A stretch of DNA of 64,000 nucleotides. Origin: Paralichthys olivaceus. Its lineage: Eukaryota; Chordata; Actinopteri; Pleuronectiformes; Paralichthyidae. Location: positions 18,549,260 through 18,613,259 of the forward strand of contig NC_091109.1 of NCBI RefSeq assembly GCF_024713975.1. Direction: 5' to 3'. A program made the translations under genes and the position numbers. Below are positions 34,801-46,174 of this stretch, piece after piece. Position 1 is the stretch's first letter; each line of letters opens with the position of its first letter. The notes below the pieces were generated by a model. The model ran no database searches. It was not told the origin of the DNA and saw only the letters and a program-made list of their open reading frames with translations.

Positions 34801-37800
34801 GAGCAGTGTGGTCTTAATGTCACAGAGGCCTCGGTGTACTCAGGAGTTTGTACTGAGATCTTCAGAAGAGAGTGTGTGATCTTCCAGAAATCAGTCTACT
34901 GCTTTGTTCATCTGAGCGTTCAGGAGTTTCTGGCTGCAGTCTACATGTTCCACTGTTACACACACACAAAAGAACTCAACAACTTCTTGGGAACATATTG
35001 GATCACAGATGGTAACTTCTCCCTGGATGACCTCCTGAAGAGAACCATGGAGAAATCTCTCACCAGTAAAAATGGTCATCTGGATCTGTTTGTTCGATTC
35101 CTTCACGGCCTCAGTCTGGAGTCCAACCAGAGAGTCTTAGGAGGCCTGCTGGGTCGGACAGAGAACAATCCAAGGATCATCCAGAGAATCATCAACAACC
35201 TGAAGAAGATGCAGAGTGATGACATTTCTCCTGACAGAAGTATCAACATCTTCCACTGTCTGACTGAGATGAACGACCACTCAGTATATCAGCAGATGCA
35301 ACAGTTCCTGACGTCAGAGAACAAATCAGAGGAGAAACTCTCTGAGATCCACTGCTCAGCTCTGGCCTACATGCTGCAGATGTCAGAGGAGGTTCTGGAT
35401 GAGTTGGACCTGAAGAAGTTCAACACATCATACCAGGGTCGACTGAGACTGATCCCAGCTGTGAGGAACTGCAGGAAGGCTCTGTGAGTCCAGACATGAT
35501 CAATAACATGTTGAATCAGTGCAGATGTTCAAACTAGAATTATCATCCTGCGTTTGTACGCCAGCGCCACCTAGTGCAGAGTCAGTCCCTGCAGGTCACT
35601 GACATGTTGCATTCTCAATAATATGAGGTCACTGTAACCTTTGACCTTCGACCACTGAAATCTAATCAGTTGATCTTTGAGTCCAACTGGTCAAAATGTG
35701 AAGAAGTTCTCTAAAGACAGACTTGAGACGTCATGTTCAAGTCCTTGACCTCTGACCTTTGACCACCTGAAGCTAATGAAGTCATCTGTTAGTCTGAATG
35801 AACGCTTGTACCAAATCTGAAAGGATTCTCTTGAGGTGTTTTTAAGATCAAATGTTCAAGAGGCAGAAAGTGGATTAACCAGGGTGAGGGTCACATGATC
35901 ACGTTTTGTATGAATGTTGTGTTTTCTGATTTTATTCTAACACATTTGATATTTTCTTTAATCACAGACTCGGTGGTTATGAACTCTCAGAGATTCACTG
36001 TGAAGTCGTGGCTTCAGCTCTGAAGTCAGACCCCTCTCATCTGAGAAAACTGGATCTGAGCTTCAACGAGCTGCAGGACTCTGAAGTGAAGCTGCTGTGT
36101 GCTGGACTGGAGAGTCCAAACTGTCCACTGGAGACTCTGAGGTCAGGTCCTTAAATCCTTGAATGTTCACTTTTCCAACGTTCCTTCTTATTTGGTCATT
36201 ATCTATTGAAATTGAATTGTCTCAGTTCTGCTCTGCTCACTGTCCCTCAGTCGTCTGTCCCTCACCCAGCCTGTCAGTCACGTCCACCTCATCAGTCCAA
36301 CTCCATTCACCTGCACACACCTGCTCCTGGTCACTAGTGTCAGTGAATAACATGTGGACTGAGGCCGAGCACTCGTCCTCCTCAGGTTCTCAACAATAAG
36401 ACACGTTCTTATTGAAGCACGTTGGACAGTTGATGAGTATAGAACCAAACAGGAAGTGACTGTCAGGAGCCATCTCTACTTTAAACAGTGTTTAATGACA
36501 CAAACCTACTCAGTGACCAAACACACAGAGAAGAAGGTGATGAATGAAACAATGGTCCAACATGTCTGATGTGATATTTATCTTCAGGTCACAGACTGGA
36601 CTGAGGTCAGCAGCATGTTGAGAGTCTGTGTTGACATGATGACGATCCACAAAAACAGGAGGACACATTCAAACATTCACATTTCTTTATCCAGGTTGAA
36701 TCACTGCAGACTGTCAGGGATCAGCTGTTCTTCTCTGGCTTCAGCTCTGAGGTCAAACCCCTCTCATCTGAGAGAACTGGATCTGAGCTACAACGAGCTG
36801 AAGGACTCAGGAGTGAAGGAGCTGTGTGGTCTTCTACAGAGTCCAACCTGTCCACTGGAGACTCTGAGGTCAGTTCACTGACTTTTGTAGATCTCATATC
36901 TATAACACAGCATTTATACACGATTTATCTCATTTAATTCTAATTTAACATAATTCCTCTTCATACATAACTTGAACCCATTTTCATAAACTGATCTGCA
37001 GGACAGAGACCGGGTCCAAATAATCTATTGTTACTGAATCAGGACTCGTCTTTAGTCCAACATGTCTGATTTCATATTTATCTTCCATGTTATGAGTCTG
37101 TGTTGACATGAATATCTGTTATTTTCACACATGAACTCAGATTCATTTACAGTTAAGTTTTATTCTTTATCCAGGTTGAGGAGCTGCAGTCTGTCAGAGA
37201 TCAGCTGTTCTTCTCTGGCTTCAGCTCTGAGGTCAAACCCCTCTCATCTGAGAGAACTGGATCTGAGCTACAACGAGCTGCAGGACTCAGGAGTGAAGGA
37301 GCTGTGTGGTCTTCTACAGAGTCCAACCTGTCCACTGGAGACTCTGAGGTCAGTTCACTGACTTTTGTAGATCTCATATCTATAACACAGCATTTATACA
37401 CAGTTCATCTCATTTAATTCTAATTGACCATAATTCCTCTTCATACATAACTTGAATCCATTCATTCATTAATCTGTGACATTTTAAATATTCAGCTACT
37501 TGTTAAAACTCATCTGTGTTTAGTTCTGGATTTCATAAACTGATCTGCAGGACAGAGACCGGGTCCAAATAATCTATTGTTACTGAATCAGGACTCGTCT
37601 TTAGTCCAACATGTCTGATTTCATATTTATCTTCCATGTTATGAGTCTGTGCTGACATGAATATCTGTTATTTTCACACATGAACTCAGATTCATTTACA
37701 GCTAAGTTTTATTCTTTCTTCAGGTTGATTCTCTGCAGTCTGTCAGAGATCAGCTGTTCTTCTCTGGCTTCAGCTCTGAGGTCAAACCCCTCTCATCTGA

Positions 37801-40084
37801 GAGAACTGGATCTGAGCTTCAACAAGCTGCAGAACTCAGGAGTGAAGGAGCTGTGTGGTCTTCTACAGAGTCCAACCTGTCCACTGGAGACTCTGAGGTC
37901 AGACCTCATGTTTTAATGTTAAAGGTTCAGTTTGTAGAATATAGTGACATCTAGTGGTGAAGTGTCATATTGCAGCGGAATACCCCCCCACACCACCCCA
38001 CCCCCAAACATGAAAGAGAACCTGTTGTATCTTCCGTCGTCATAGAAACTCAAAAGCTTTAGTTTGTCTGGTCTGAGCTACAGTAAAAAACATGGCTGCC
38101 TCCTATGTTGAGTTACAGGTTCACTGTGAAGGATTTAGTGATGTCTCCAGGTGTCCTACATGTGAACGTCGTCCACTTGTCCACGTTCACATGTAGGACT
38201 CCTGAAGATGTCCAGCAAGATATTTAGAGACATCTAGTGGTGAAGTGACATATTACAAACAACTGAACCTCGAGGACACGAGGACTTTCAATCTGTTTTC
38301 AGTCTTGAACTCTGTAAAATAGTGTCTGGACATTTTCTGGAGTTTGTCTTTCACATATGAAGAACGGGTGGAGCAGCAGGAGGCGGGACATGACGTCTAA
38401 ACTCTGCTGTGTAAAGATCAGTGTTGTTGTTTTCAGCTCGTCCACACCGGCGTCGGCCCTCATCACCAAGACATCTGGAATCTCCTCGTCTTTCCAAACT
38501 GATGTCTTCTACGTGTACGGCTCCTCTTCTTCATCCTGAGAGATTTGTGTTCTTCCAGTCTCACGTCCATCATGTGTTTGTGTCCGTCAACACGTTCACT
38601 CGCTCTCTGTGAATCCTCGGGACATTCACCTGCTCTATTCTCACATGGACTCACTCAGAAACTTTACTCTGAGACTGACAGGACAAGTTCCAGAAAATGT
38701 CCAGAACAACTTGACTCAGACTTCAGGTCTGAAAACAACGACAGTGATGTTTAGTCAAAGTCCTTTATTTTCACACATGGACTCAGATTGATTTACAGTT
38801 AAGTTTTATTCTTTATCCAACATGTCTGATGTGATATTTATCTTCAGGTCACAGACTGGACTGAGGTCAGCAGCATGTTGAGAGTCTGTGTTGACATGAT
38901 GACGATCCACAAAAACAGGAGGACACATTCAAATATTCACATTTCTTTATCCAGGTTGAGTCTCCGGGTCCAAATAATCTATTGTTACTGAATCAGGACT
39001 CGTCTTTAGTCCAACATGTCTGATTTCATATTTCTCTTCCATGTTATGAGTCTGTGCTGACATGAATATCTGTTATTTTCACACATGAGCTCAGATTCAT
39101 TTACAGTTAAGTTTTATTCTTTCTTCAGGTTGGAGGGCTGCAGACTGTCAGAGATCAGCTGTTCTTCTCTGGCTTCAGCTCTGAGGTCAAACCCCTCTCA
39201 TCTGAGAGAACTGGATCTGAGCTACAACAAGCTGCAGGACTCAGGAGTGAAGGAGCTGTGTGGTGTTCTACAGAGTCCAACCTGTCCACTGGAGACTCTG
39301 AGGTCAGTTCACTGACTGACTTTTGTAGATCTCATATCTGTAACACAGCATTTATACACAGTTCATCTCATTTAATTCTAATTGAACATAATTCCTCTTC
39401 AGACATAACTTGAACCCATTTTCATAAACTGATCTGCAGGACAGAGACCGGGTCCAAATAATCTATTGTTACTGAATCAGGACTCGTCTTTAGTCCAACA
39501 TGTCTGATTTCATATTTATCTTCCATGTTATGAGTCTGTGCTGACATGAATATCTGTTATTTTCACACATGAACTCAGATTCATTTACAGTTAAGTTTTA
39601 TTCTTTCTTCAGGTTGAAGTACTGCAGACTGTCAGAGATCAGCTGTTCTTCTCTGGCTTCAGCTCTGAGGTCAAACCCCTCTCATCTGAGAGAACTGGAT
39701 CTGAGTGACAACGAGCTGCAGGACTCAGGAGTGAAGGAGCTGTGTGGTCTTCTACAGAGTCCAACCTGTCGACTGGAGACTCTGAGGTCAGTAGATGGTT
39801 GGAGTCAGTCCACGCTTCCTGTAACAGCAGGAAATCCACCTCTCAAGTGTCCACTCTGCACTTTCACATGCAGAGGAAACACACGTGATGGTCAAAGTGT
39901 GTGCAGCTCTTAGCGTGTTCATTCCAACACGTGAACATGAAGCAGAGAGGAAGCTGCTCCACCTCTGAACAGGACTGAAGTCCCTGCTGCTCTTTATACT
40001 GGATGTGCTGCATCACTGACTCACAGCTGATGAAGTGAGTCTCTGTCAACACTGATGTCTTCTTCTCTCAACAGATGGAGATGA
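31715..40084 (+). CDS. NLR copy 3: RING-FISNA-NACHT-LRR fish NLR
   Basis: Exons: 31715-31842, 33256-33476, 33689-35483, LRRs 35968-36141, 36695-36868, 37175-37348, 37724-37897, 39129-39302, 39613-39786, terminal 40075-40084; total 3198 nt, about 1065 residues, open throughout. It has only one N-terminal peptide module, a RING with CPSC and CGKRSRR, intact Walker A and B, a single 18-residue repeat and six LRRs. It differs most from the others just after the winged-helix region ([18 protein letters not shown]). A broken seventh LRR exon lies at about 38955 and is not counted. Confidence 0.75.
33256..33476 (+). CDS. RING-finger exon of NLR copy 3
   Basis: C3HC4: [17 protein letters not shown]. 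Donor GTCAGA at 33477 keeps phase 1. Confidence 0.75.
33689..35483 (+). CDS. FISNA-NACHT exon of NLR copy 3
   Basis: 1795 nt, open; Walker A GVAGVGKT and Walker B IIFDGLDE present. Shorter than copy 2 through one fewer 54-bp repeat and a net 6-nt loss in the variable patch near 34962-35025. Confidence 0.92.
35131..35184 (+). repeat. 54-bp coding module, single unit
   Basis: [18 protein letters not shown], the only unit in this copy. Confidence 0.9.
35968..36141 (+). CDS. LRR exon 1 of NLR copy 3
   Basis: 174 nt; [20 protein letters not shown], then [19 protein letters not shown]. Donor GTCAGG. Confidence 0.9.
36695..36868 (+). CDS. LRR exon 2 of NLR copy 3
   Basis: 174 nt; acceptor [20 protein letters not shown], then [15 protein letters not shown]. 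The preceding intron (36142-36694) shows no other gene. Confidence 0.9.
37175..37348 (+). CDS. LRR exon 3 of NLR copy 3
   Basis: 174 nt; acceptor [20 protein letters not shown], then [15 protein letters not shown]. Confidence 0.9.
37724..37897 (+). CDS. LRR exon 4 of NLR copy 3
   Basis: 174 nt; [11 protein letters not shown], then [15 protein letters not shown]. The donor is GTCAGA and the downstream intron is private to this copy. Confidence 0.88.
37918..38940 (+). repeat. Private insertion of dispersed repeats in NLR copy 3
   Basis: Contains two GACATCTAGTGGTGAAGTG motifs (37945-37963, 38229-38247) of a repeat also seen at 62069-62087. Between them is a perfect 17-bp inverted repeat (38153-38169 with 38183-38199). 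A TGGACATTTTCTGGAGTTTG...CAGAAAATGTCCAG segment spans about 38325-38705. The short open frames here look like repeat sequence, not genes. Confidence 0.6.
38955..38966 (+). pseudogene. Truncated LRR exon remnant
   Basis: TTTATCCAG/GTTGAGTCTCC is an LRR exon acceptor with its first few bases, joined directly to intron sequence (GGGTCCAAATAATC) that normally lies downstream. The rest of the exon and its donor are deleted. Confidence 0.7.
39129..39302 (+). CDS. LRR exon 5 of NLR copy 3
   Basis: 174 nt; [11 protein letters not shown], then [15 protein letters not shown], with GVLQ for GLLQ. Confidence 0.88.
39613..39786 (+). CDS. LRR exon 6 of NLR copy 3
   Basis: 174 nt; [11 protein letters not shown], then [15 protein letters not shown], ending TCRLETLR. 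Confidence 0.88.
40075..40084 (+). CDS. Probable terminal exon of NLR copy 3
   Basis: CTCTCAACAG/A TGG AGA TGA gives R-WR-stop; same acceptor as the other copies. Confidence 0.45.
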
Positions 40085-40604
40085 TCTTTGTAAAGGTGAG
40101 TGTGAAGAGGACAGTGTGAAGAGGACAGTGTGAAGAGGACAGTGTGAAGAGGACAGTGTGTGTGGACGGAGGCTGAGCTGTGTCCTGATGATCCAGAGGC
40201 TGAAGCAGCAGCAGCTTGTGTGTAGAGCGGCTCTGACTGGGCCTTGTTGCTGGGAGGCAGAGTGGAGACAGAGCTCCAGAGGAGTCAGAGGAGGTGAGCT
40301 GCTCTGAGATCAGCTGTCCCAGTGTCCAGTCCACCGTCCTCCCTGTGTGTTCCTGTGGATGAGACACAGCATCATCAGTGGATCTGCTGCTGCTCTGTCC
40401 CTTGACACAGTGTCTTTGTCCTCTTGAGGGTAGCGGGGGAGCTGGAGCTAATCCCAGCTGACATTGGGTGAGAGGTGTGGTGCACCTTGGACGGGTCACC
40501 AGTCCGTCACAGGGCCGACGCACATTCACACTCACATTAACACCTGCGCTCGATGTAGAGTCTCCACCCAGACTGTGAGGAACCTGGGTGGAGACTCTAC
40601 AGTC

Positions 40605-41268
40605 AACTCTCCCTCACTGCCAACATTACTGCAACAAGCCGCTCGTGTAGATTCATGCTGCTCCACATCAGGAGAACACGTCCTCTTCTCACTCAGAGGG
40701 CCGCACAGGTTCTGGTCCAGGCTCTGGTCCAGGTTCTGGTCCAGGCTCTGGTCCAGGCTCTGGTCCAGGCTCTGGTCCAGGCTCGGGTCATCTCACGCCT
40801 ACACTACTGCACCTCCCTCCTGGTTGGTCTACCCGCTAGTGCTATCCGACCGCTGCAGCTCATCCAGAACGCAGCAGCTCGACTGGTCTTTAACCTAAAT
40901 TCACTCACGCTCCTCTGCTCCCTTCACTGGTTACCAGTGGCTGCCTGCATCAGTTTCCAAACACGAGTACTTGGGTACCGTGCTGTGAACGGATCAGGGT
41001 CCAGGACATGGTCAAACCTTACACCCCGGCCCGTCCACTCCGCTCTGCATCTGCCAATCGGCTTGCTGCTCCCTCACTGCGAGTAAACCACCAAACAAAA
41101 TCATGACTGTTTGCTGTCCTGGCTCCTAAATGATGTAACGAGCTCCACATTGACACCGGGACAGAAAGTCTACACATCTTCCACCACAGACTAAAGACAC
41201 ATCTCCTCAGACTTCCTCAGAAGATGAGATCTAATCACTACAACAACTAATCATTATATATACACGTG

Positions 41269-41301
<33 letters not shown>

Positions 41302-41445
41302 GTACACAGTATATCAATTATATGGCACTTATATTGTAGCACTTTGTAGTTTGCAAATTGTACTTGATTCTGGATTTGTTCCCTGATGGTTAAGGCACTA
41401 ATTTTAAGATGCTTTGGACAAAAGCTTCAGCTAAATGAAATGTAA
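40605..41445 (+). mobile_element. L2-type LINE 3' fragment, NLR unit 3
   Basis: Same truncated element and nested context as units 1 and 2. Confidence 0.75.
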
Positions 41446-42143
41446 TTCACCCAACCCCTCATCTGCATGTGTTTGGACTGTGAGATGAAGCCGGAGCACC
41501 TGGAGAAAACACAGGGAGAACATGCAAACACACACGGAGAGACATCATCTGAACCGGGATTCGAACCAGGAACCTTCGTGCTCAGAGGCGACAGAGCCAA
41601 CCACCGTGCAGCCTCAACATCTTCACTACAGATTGTTTTTATTCACATGAACAATGTGTTTATTGAAATGACACCCAGCAGAATATATAAACCCTCTATA
41701 CAGAGTCACATCTAGTGTTTCTAAGTCTGTCTTTATCATTGTCCACCTTTGTCCCTCAGTATATGTCCATGTGTGTATAACCACATCCTGTCTGTTTGCT
41801 TCAAGTTCCTGGATTCACATCACACGTTGATTTAGTTGGACACAAAGTGAAACACGTTTAAATCACTTTGAGTTTCAAATCAGAGTTTTATCTTTGACAC
41901 AAAGATCAAAACTCTGGACGTGTTTATTTCTGCATCAGGGGCAGAGCAGTGGTTGTTTTCTACTTTTTGACCCACAGGTGGCGCTGTAGTATAACAGCAG
42001 AACATCCCAGTCAAAGCCTTTATATACAGTCAGGAGTCAAACACATGGATCATTTCCTCTGTGACCAACCAGATGTAACGAGAAGAAAAACATCTGGGAG
42101 AGAAAAGTTGTGTTGTTTCTTCTCATCTCTGCTTTAAAGCTCA

Positions 42144-42319
42144 ATAAACATCCTTCCACCGACTTTACTGGAAATCATGACTCTGCTTTTTCTTTATCTC
42201 CAAACAAACCGACCAACAGGTGAAGACATCGGCTCCTTGGTGCAGGTGAATGAACCAGATCACCAGTTTGACATGATGGAACCAACCAGAAGCAGAATGA
42301 ACGTCATGTTTACTCAATG
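42144..42319 (+). repeat. Stub of a fourth array repeat; edge of the NLR array
   Basis: Matches the first 176 bases of each unit (to GTTTACTCAATGAAT), then similarity stops abruptly. It lies just past the poly(A) signal of copy 3. Confidence 0.9.
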
Positions 42320-42879
42320 AATAAGAGTCGATGAAGAGCGCAGCGTTTTGAAGTCTCAGAGGAAACTGCTCAAGAAGTATTTGACCACATTTCATAGAAA
42401 ACTGAGCCGAGGACGTTTTATACAAACGTAGACGAAGACTCTTCGTCTGTCCAGTTTGTGAATTGTTGCTCAAATAATTTTCTACACTTATTCAGTGGAG
42501 ACACTTGTCTCATCAGGAGGATTTCACTGAGTTAAAGTCCATCTCAGTTTTCTCTGACTTCAGGAGAAGAAATGTTTAGTTCTCACTGTTTGGAGACGTC
42601 AGTATTGGACTTCGTCATGATCTACAGACAGAAGGTCATTGAAGGAGGGTCACGAACAATTGAAAACTGGACCACAGGAAACACTGCAACTCGAGTGCAT
42701 GTGATTTATGTCCTTGCTCGGAGATATTGGCGTCGTGACTCTTTCTTCTGGGCGACGGGGCTGAGAAGTTTCTTGGTTTTTTTTTTTTTTTGTGAACCAG
42801 GTTTTTGCAGCGAGCGCGTTTTGCGTTAAAACGGAGCAGAGTGAGACATCTGTCCGACCTGCGATCTCGGCGGCGCCGC
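42320..42879. other. Spacer between NLR array and klhl15 promoter
   Basis: No convincing gene or RNA seen. Contains a run of T at about 42777-42791. Confidence 0.5.
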
Positions 42880-43161
42880 GCTCCGCCCCCGAGTTCCGCC
42901 CGGAAGGGAAATGACGCAGGCGCAGAAAATGGCGTCGCTGGAGCGCGAGTGCTGCTGTGGTTTGTTAGCCGTTTAATTCAGAGCCGAGTGCGGGGCGCTC
43001 TCACCGTCCGGCCGCCGGACGACCCCCCCCCCCCCCCCCGACATGGCACAGCACCGCTGCCGCCCGCTCTCCTGATCCCGGAATCGAACCCCGCAGCTTC
43101 ATGTCCGAAGGAGCCAGAGCTGCCTGGTCGAAGAGGGGTTGTGGGGATTCGCACCGCCGAG
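42880..43161 (+). promoter_or_regulatory. klhl15: CpG-rich promoter and first (5' UTR) exon of klhl15
   Basis: GC-rich, CpG-dense stretch with an ETS-type CCGGAAG (42900-42906), TGACGCA (42912-42918) and a YY1-like AAAATGGCG (42926-42934), motifs common at housekeeping start sites. A donor GAG/GTGAGACG at 43161/43162 ends a probable untranslated exon. The exact start site is not visible. Confidence 0.6.
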
Positions 43162-43462
43162 GTGAGACGTCCGGAGCGAGCGGCTAAGCTAACGCTGCTC
43201 CCCGGGTCCTGCGGGGTCCGAGCTGCAGGGAGGTTTCCTCTGTCACATCTCGCTCTGCTTTTATTCTCCCTCACGTGACAGACTGCTCCTCCTCCTCCTC
43301 CTGCTGCTCCTCCTGCACGCAGCGGCAGCCTTTGTCCGGGACCTGGCTGTTAGCATGTTAGCTCTCCCTGCTCATAGAAACTACAGGGTGGAACCACCGG
43401 TGGGGGGGGGGGGGGGGGTTCTCTCTCAAACTGTTGGTGTTGGGTTCAAGTGTCAAAGCCTC

Positions 43463-43528
<66 letters not shown>

Positions 43529-46174
43529 AGTAGCATGTTAGCTCTGTGCAGACTGTCAACATGTTTTTAGATTACTGGTCAACACCAAACTTCACCAGTT
43601 CTGTCAGATATTCACCAGAATCCAAGTTCAGCGGCTTCGCCTCCACATGTGTTTAGAAGTGAAGAGGAGTATTTGATCAGTCTGCTGAGTTTCAACTATT
43701 TAAACTCGTGGTAGTTGTCGTTAGTTTTCACGGGGACGTGATTAACTCACAAGTGAGGACCTGCTGTTTCACTTGAAGCGTTTGAGTTACGTGGTTGTTG
43801 ATCAAATCCTCAGTCAGTTAAACTTAACAGCAAATGTCTTGATAACTGATGAACTGTTGATGTCACTTTTCAGGCAAACATCACGGAGCAGGTGATTCAT
43901 TTTACAGGAGAGTAAACTGCTTCAAGCTGTCGGCTGCTATGGGGACGAAAATATTGATGCAGACAATTTATATGTCGACTAATTTATCTGCACTTGAATA
44001 AATACAACTTCAATATCACTAAACTAAGAATTTCTTAAATGACTGTGAATGTGTATGAGGTAAAATACCTTTACGTGTCTCAGGCTGCCCTTGTTGTGTG
44101 TCGTCCAGCTGATGTTTGTGAGTTTTGAAGTAGTTTGCCGTGATGTTGTTGGTCTCTGCTCGCCCTTCACTGTCTCACGGCTCTTTTCTCTGTCTCCTCT
44201 GTTCAGAACCAGGGAAACATAAACACAGGAAATGCGAGCGGCCCCTTAGCTCTCAGCCATCAAAGCCTGTGATTGTTCGCCCGGGCTCCAAAAGGTACGA
44301 GCTCCCCTCTGAAGACTTTGCACGTTTGACCTAAACTCCTCAAACTATCAGCTTTCCTTCATTATCCCTCTCACTCCTCATCCACTCACTCACACAGCGA
44401 GCTTCACTTCAGTCCTGTGTACTTGGGGATGTTTCAGAGCCTGAAGCCTGGTCCGACATCGTACCGCTGAAGTGTTCTTAAGAAAGACACTGAATCCCTC
44501 TGGCCTCCATGTTTTTTTAGCTGAGCATCACCCTCGTGTGAAGGGATGAGGGTCACTTGTTTAAAAAAAAAGTTTCATTACATAAATTGAAGTCACTTCT
44601 AAATAGTCCAGCCCATCAAAATAAATTACTAAATAATCTCCAAAAGGTCATAAAAACCTGAGTAGTCGGACAACAGCTTTTCTAGATGATCTGAACCTGG
44701 TTCTGATCGAGATCTGCCTTTGACCATGAAATCTTTAAATACACAACTTCAGTCAGGGCACAAAGTCAAAGCTGAAGCAGGATGTGTGTTGACAACAGAA
44801 CATTTGGACGATCATTTTACATGTTGTCTTCCAGATGAGTCTGTCTGCCACCTGTCTGATCATGTGACTGTTCATCTTTGACTTCTCTGACGTCTTTTTC
44901 ATGGTTAGAGGAGCAACTATTCTTCACTTGGTGCTTTTCTCTGTCATGTATGATTGTAATTTCATTCTCTCTGGGTTCTGGACTGTTCGTTTGACAAAAG
45001 GAGTAATTGTAAGATGTTTTTCAAGCTCTGGGAAATTTAGCTTTCTCACAGTTTTTTGACAGTTTATAAACTGAACAGGGAATAAGGTGAGGGACCCACA
45101 GGTCCGATCTTCATGGAGCACAATGTTAAAACAAGACGCAGGTGAACTCAAACAATCCTCTCACCATTAACTCTCCAGGGCTGTTACTAATATTAATGTA
45201 TAAATAATGTGTAATATTTATTTTCACAATGAGACCAGGAATGTAACGTCATGAATCTACTGATCAGTATTTAATAATAATAACAAAAATATGAGAAGTG
45301 AACAAATTGCCCACCTTCCTCTATTGAAGTACACGATGTGGCCAATTGTACGTGAAGACAAATGTGCACATGGGTGTAAAGTTTTGGCGTCTGCGTATCT
45401 GTGGCCGTGATTGAAGGTATTGAACATTCGCAGAAGTTCTTGCATGTAAAAGACGTATAAAAACAAAGAAGACGTTCATGCTTTAACGTGGTGGTTGTGT
45501 TGGCTTTGTCGTTCAGGTGATTGACGCACAGAAAAGGGACTTTATTAGGATCTACTGGACACAAGGGGCACTGTCCTCTGATTGGCTCGGACAACCCCAC
45601 TGACATGCCCGTGGCCAATCAGAGGTGAGTGTATGTGTGTACATTAGCACTTGAAATGAATGAGTTCCTGTGGGTGTGTGGAGGACGTGTTTGTCTCTTG
45701 TCTTTTTTTGTGCATAAAAAATTTGTACAAAATGAATGAAATGTGTGTTTTCATCTTTTCTGTCTGATTCGTGTGTGTGAGTGTGTTTTAAGGATTCTCT
45801 CTCTTTATCCTCCACTGATCTGACTGTTGCAGTAGATGTGGAGATTTCCCAGTGTGTCGGCGAAGAGTCACACACTTTATGTTTGGCGGCGAAAGAACCA
45901 CCGCTTGTTAGAAGCAGCAGCTGAAGTGCTGAGCTTTGAATGCTGAACGCCCTCTCAGTCCCAGACTTACTGTTTCCAGCAGCACTCGTACAAACTCGAT
46001 CATTTCCCTGAAGAGACTCACGTGTTTGTATTTGCTGAATTTATTTTTCAGTTTGTTCTAGTTCATCCGTGCACTAGACATCTGCAGCCAGCGTCAGTGT
46101 TTCACCCTGTGGTAACACCGCACCCTCTCTCCCTCTGTCCGGCTCCTTCCTCTCATTCACTCCTCAGGTGTGTG
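43162..46174 (+). other. klhl15: klhl15 5' intron region
   Basis: Holds a C/G homopolymer near 43402-43419 and a (GT)n run at about 43464-43527. A possible alternative 5' exon at 44207-44294 lies between TTCAG and AAAAG/GTACGA. The acceptor CTCCTCAG at 46160-46167 precedes the coding exon. No other gene seen. Confidence 0.45.

Larger units (their letters stand above)
30619..42143 (+). repeat. Tandem NLR duplication unit 3
   Basis: About 11.5 kb; six LRR exons with short introns and a 1.2-kb private insertion between LRR exons 4 and 5. Confidence 0.9.

Noticed and set aside
38421..38612. Open frame with [11 protein letters not shown] in the copy 3 insertion
   Set aside because: Lies in a dispersed repeat, overlaps other frames and has no splice or start support.
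39790..39913. Zinc-finger-like CPLCTFTC phrase after the last LRR exon
   Set aside because: Read-through of the intron past a good GTCAGT donor; it lacks the paired histidines and its frame is not kept in copy 1.
42805..43278. 157-codon GC-rich frame at the klhl15 promoter
   Set aside because: CpG-island composition gives long chance frames; the region fits an untranslated first exon with donor after 43161.
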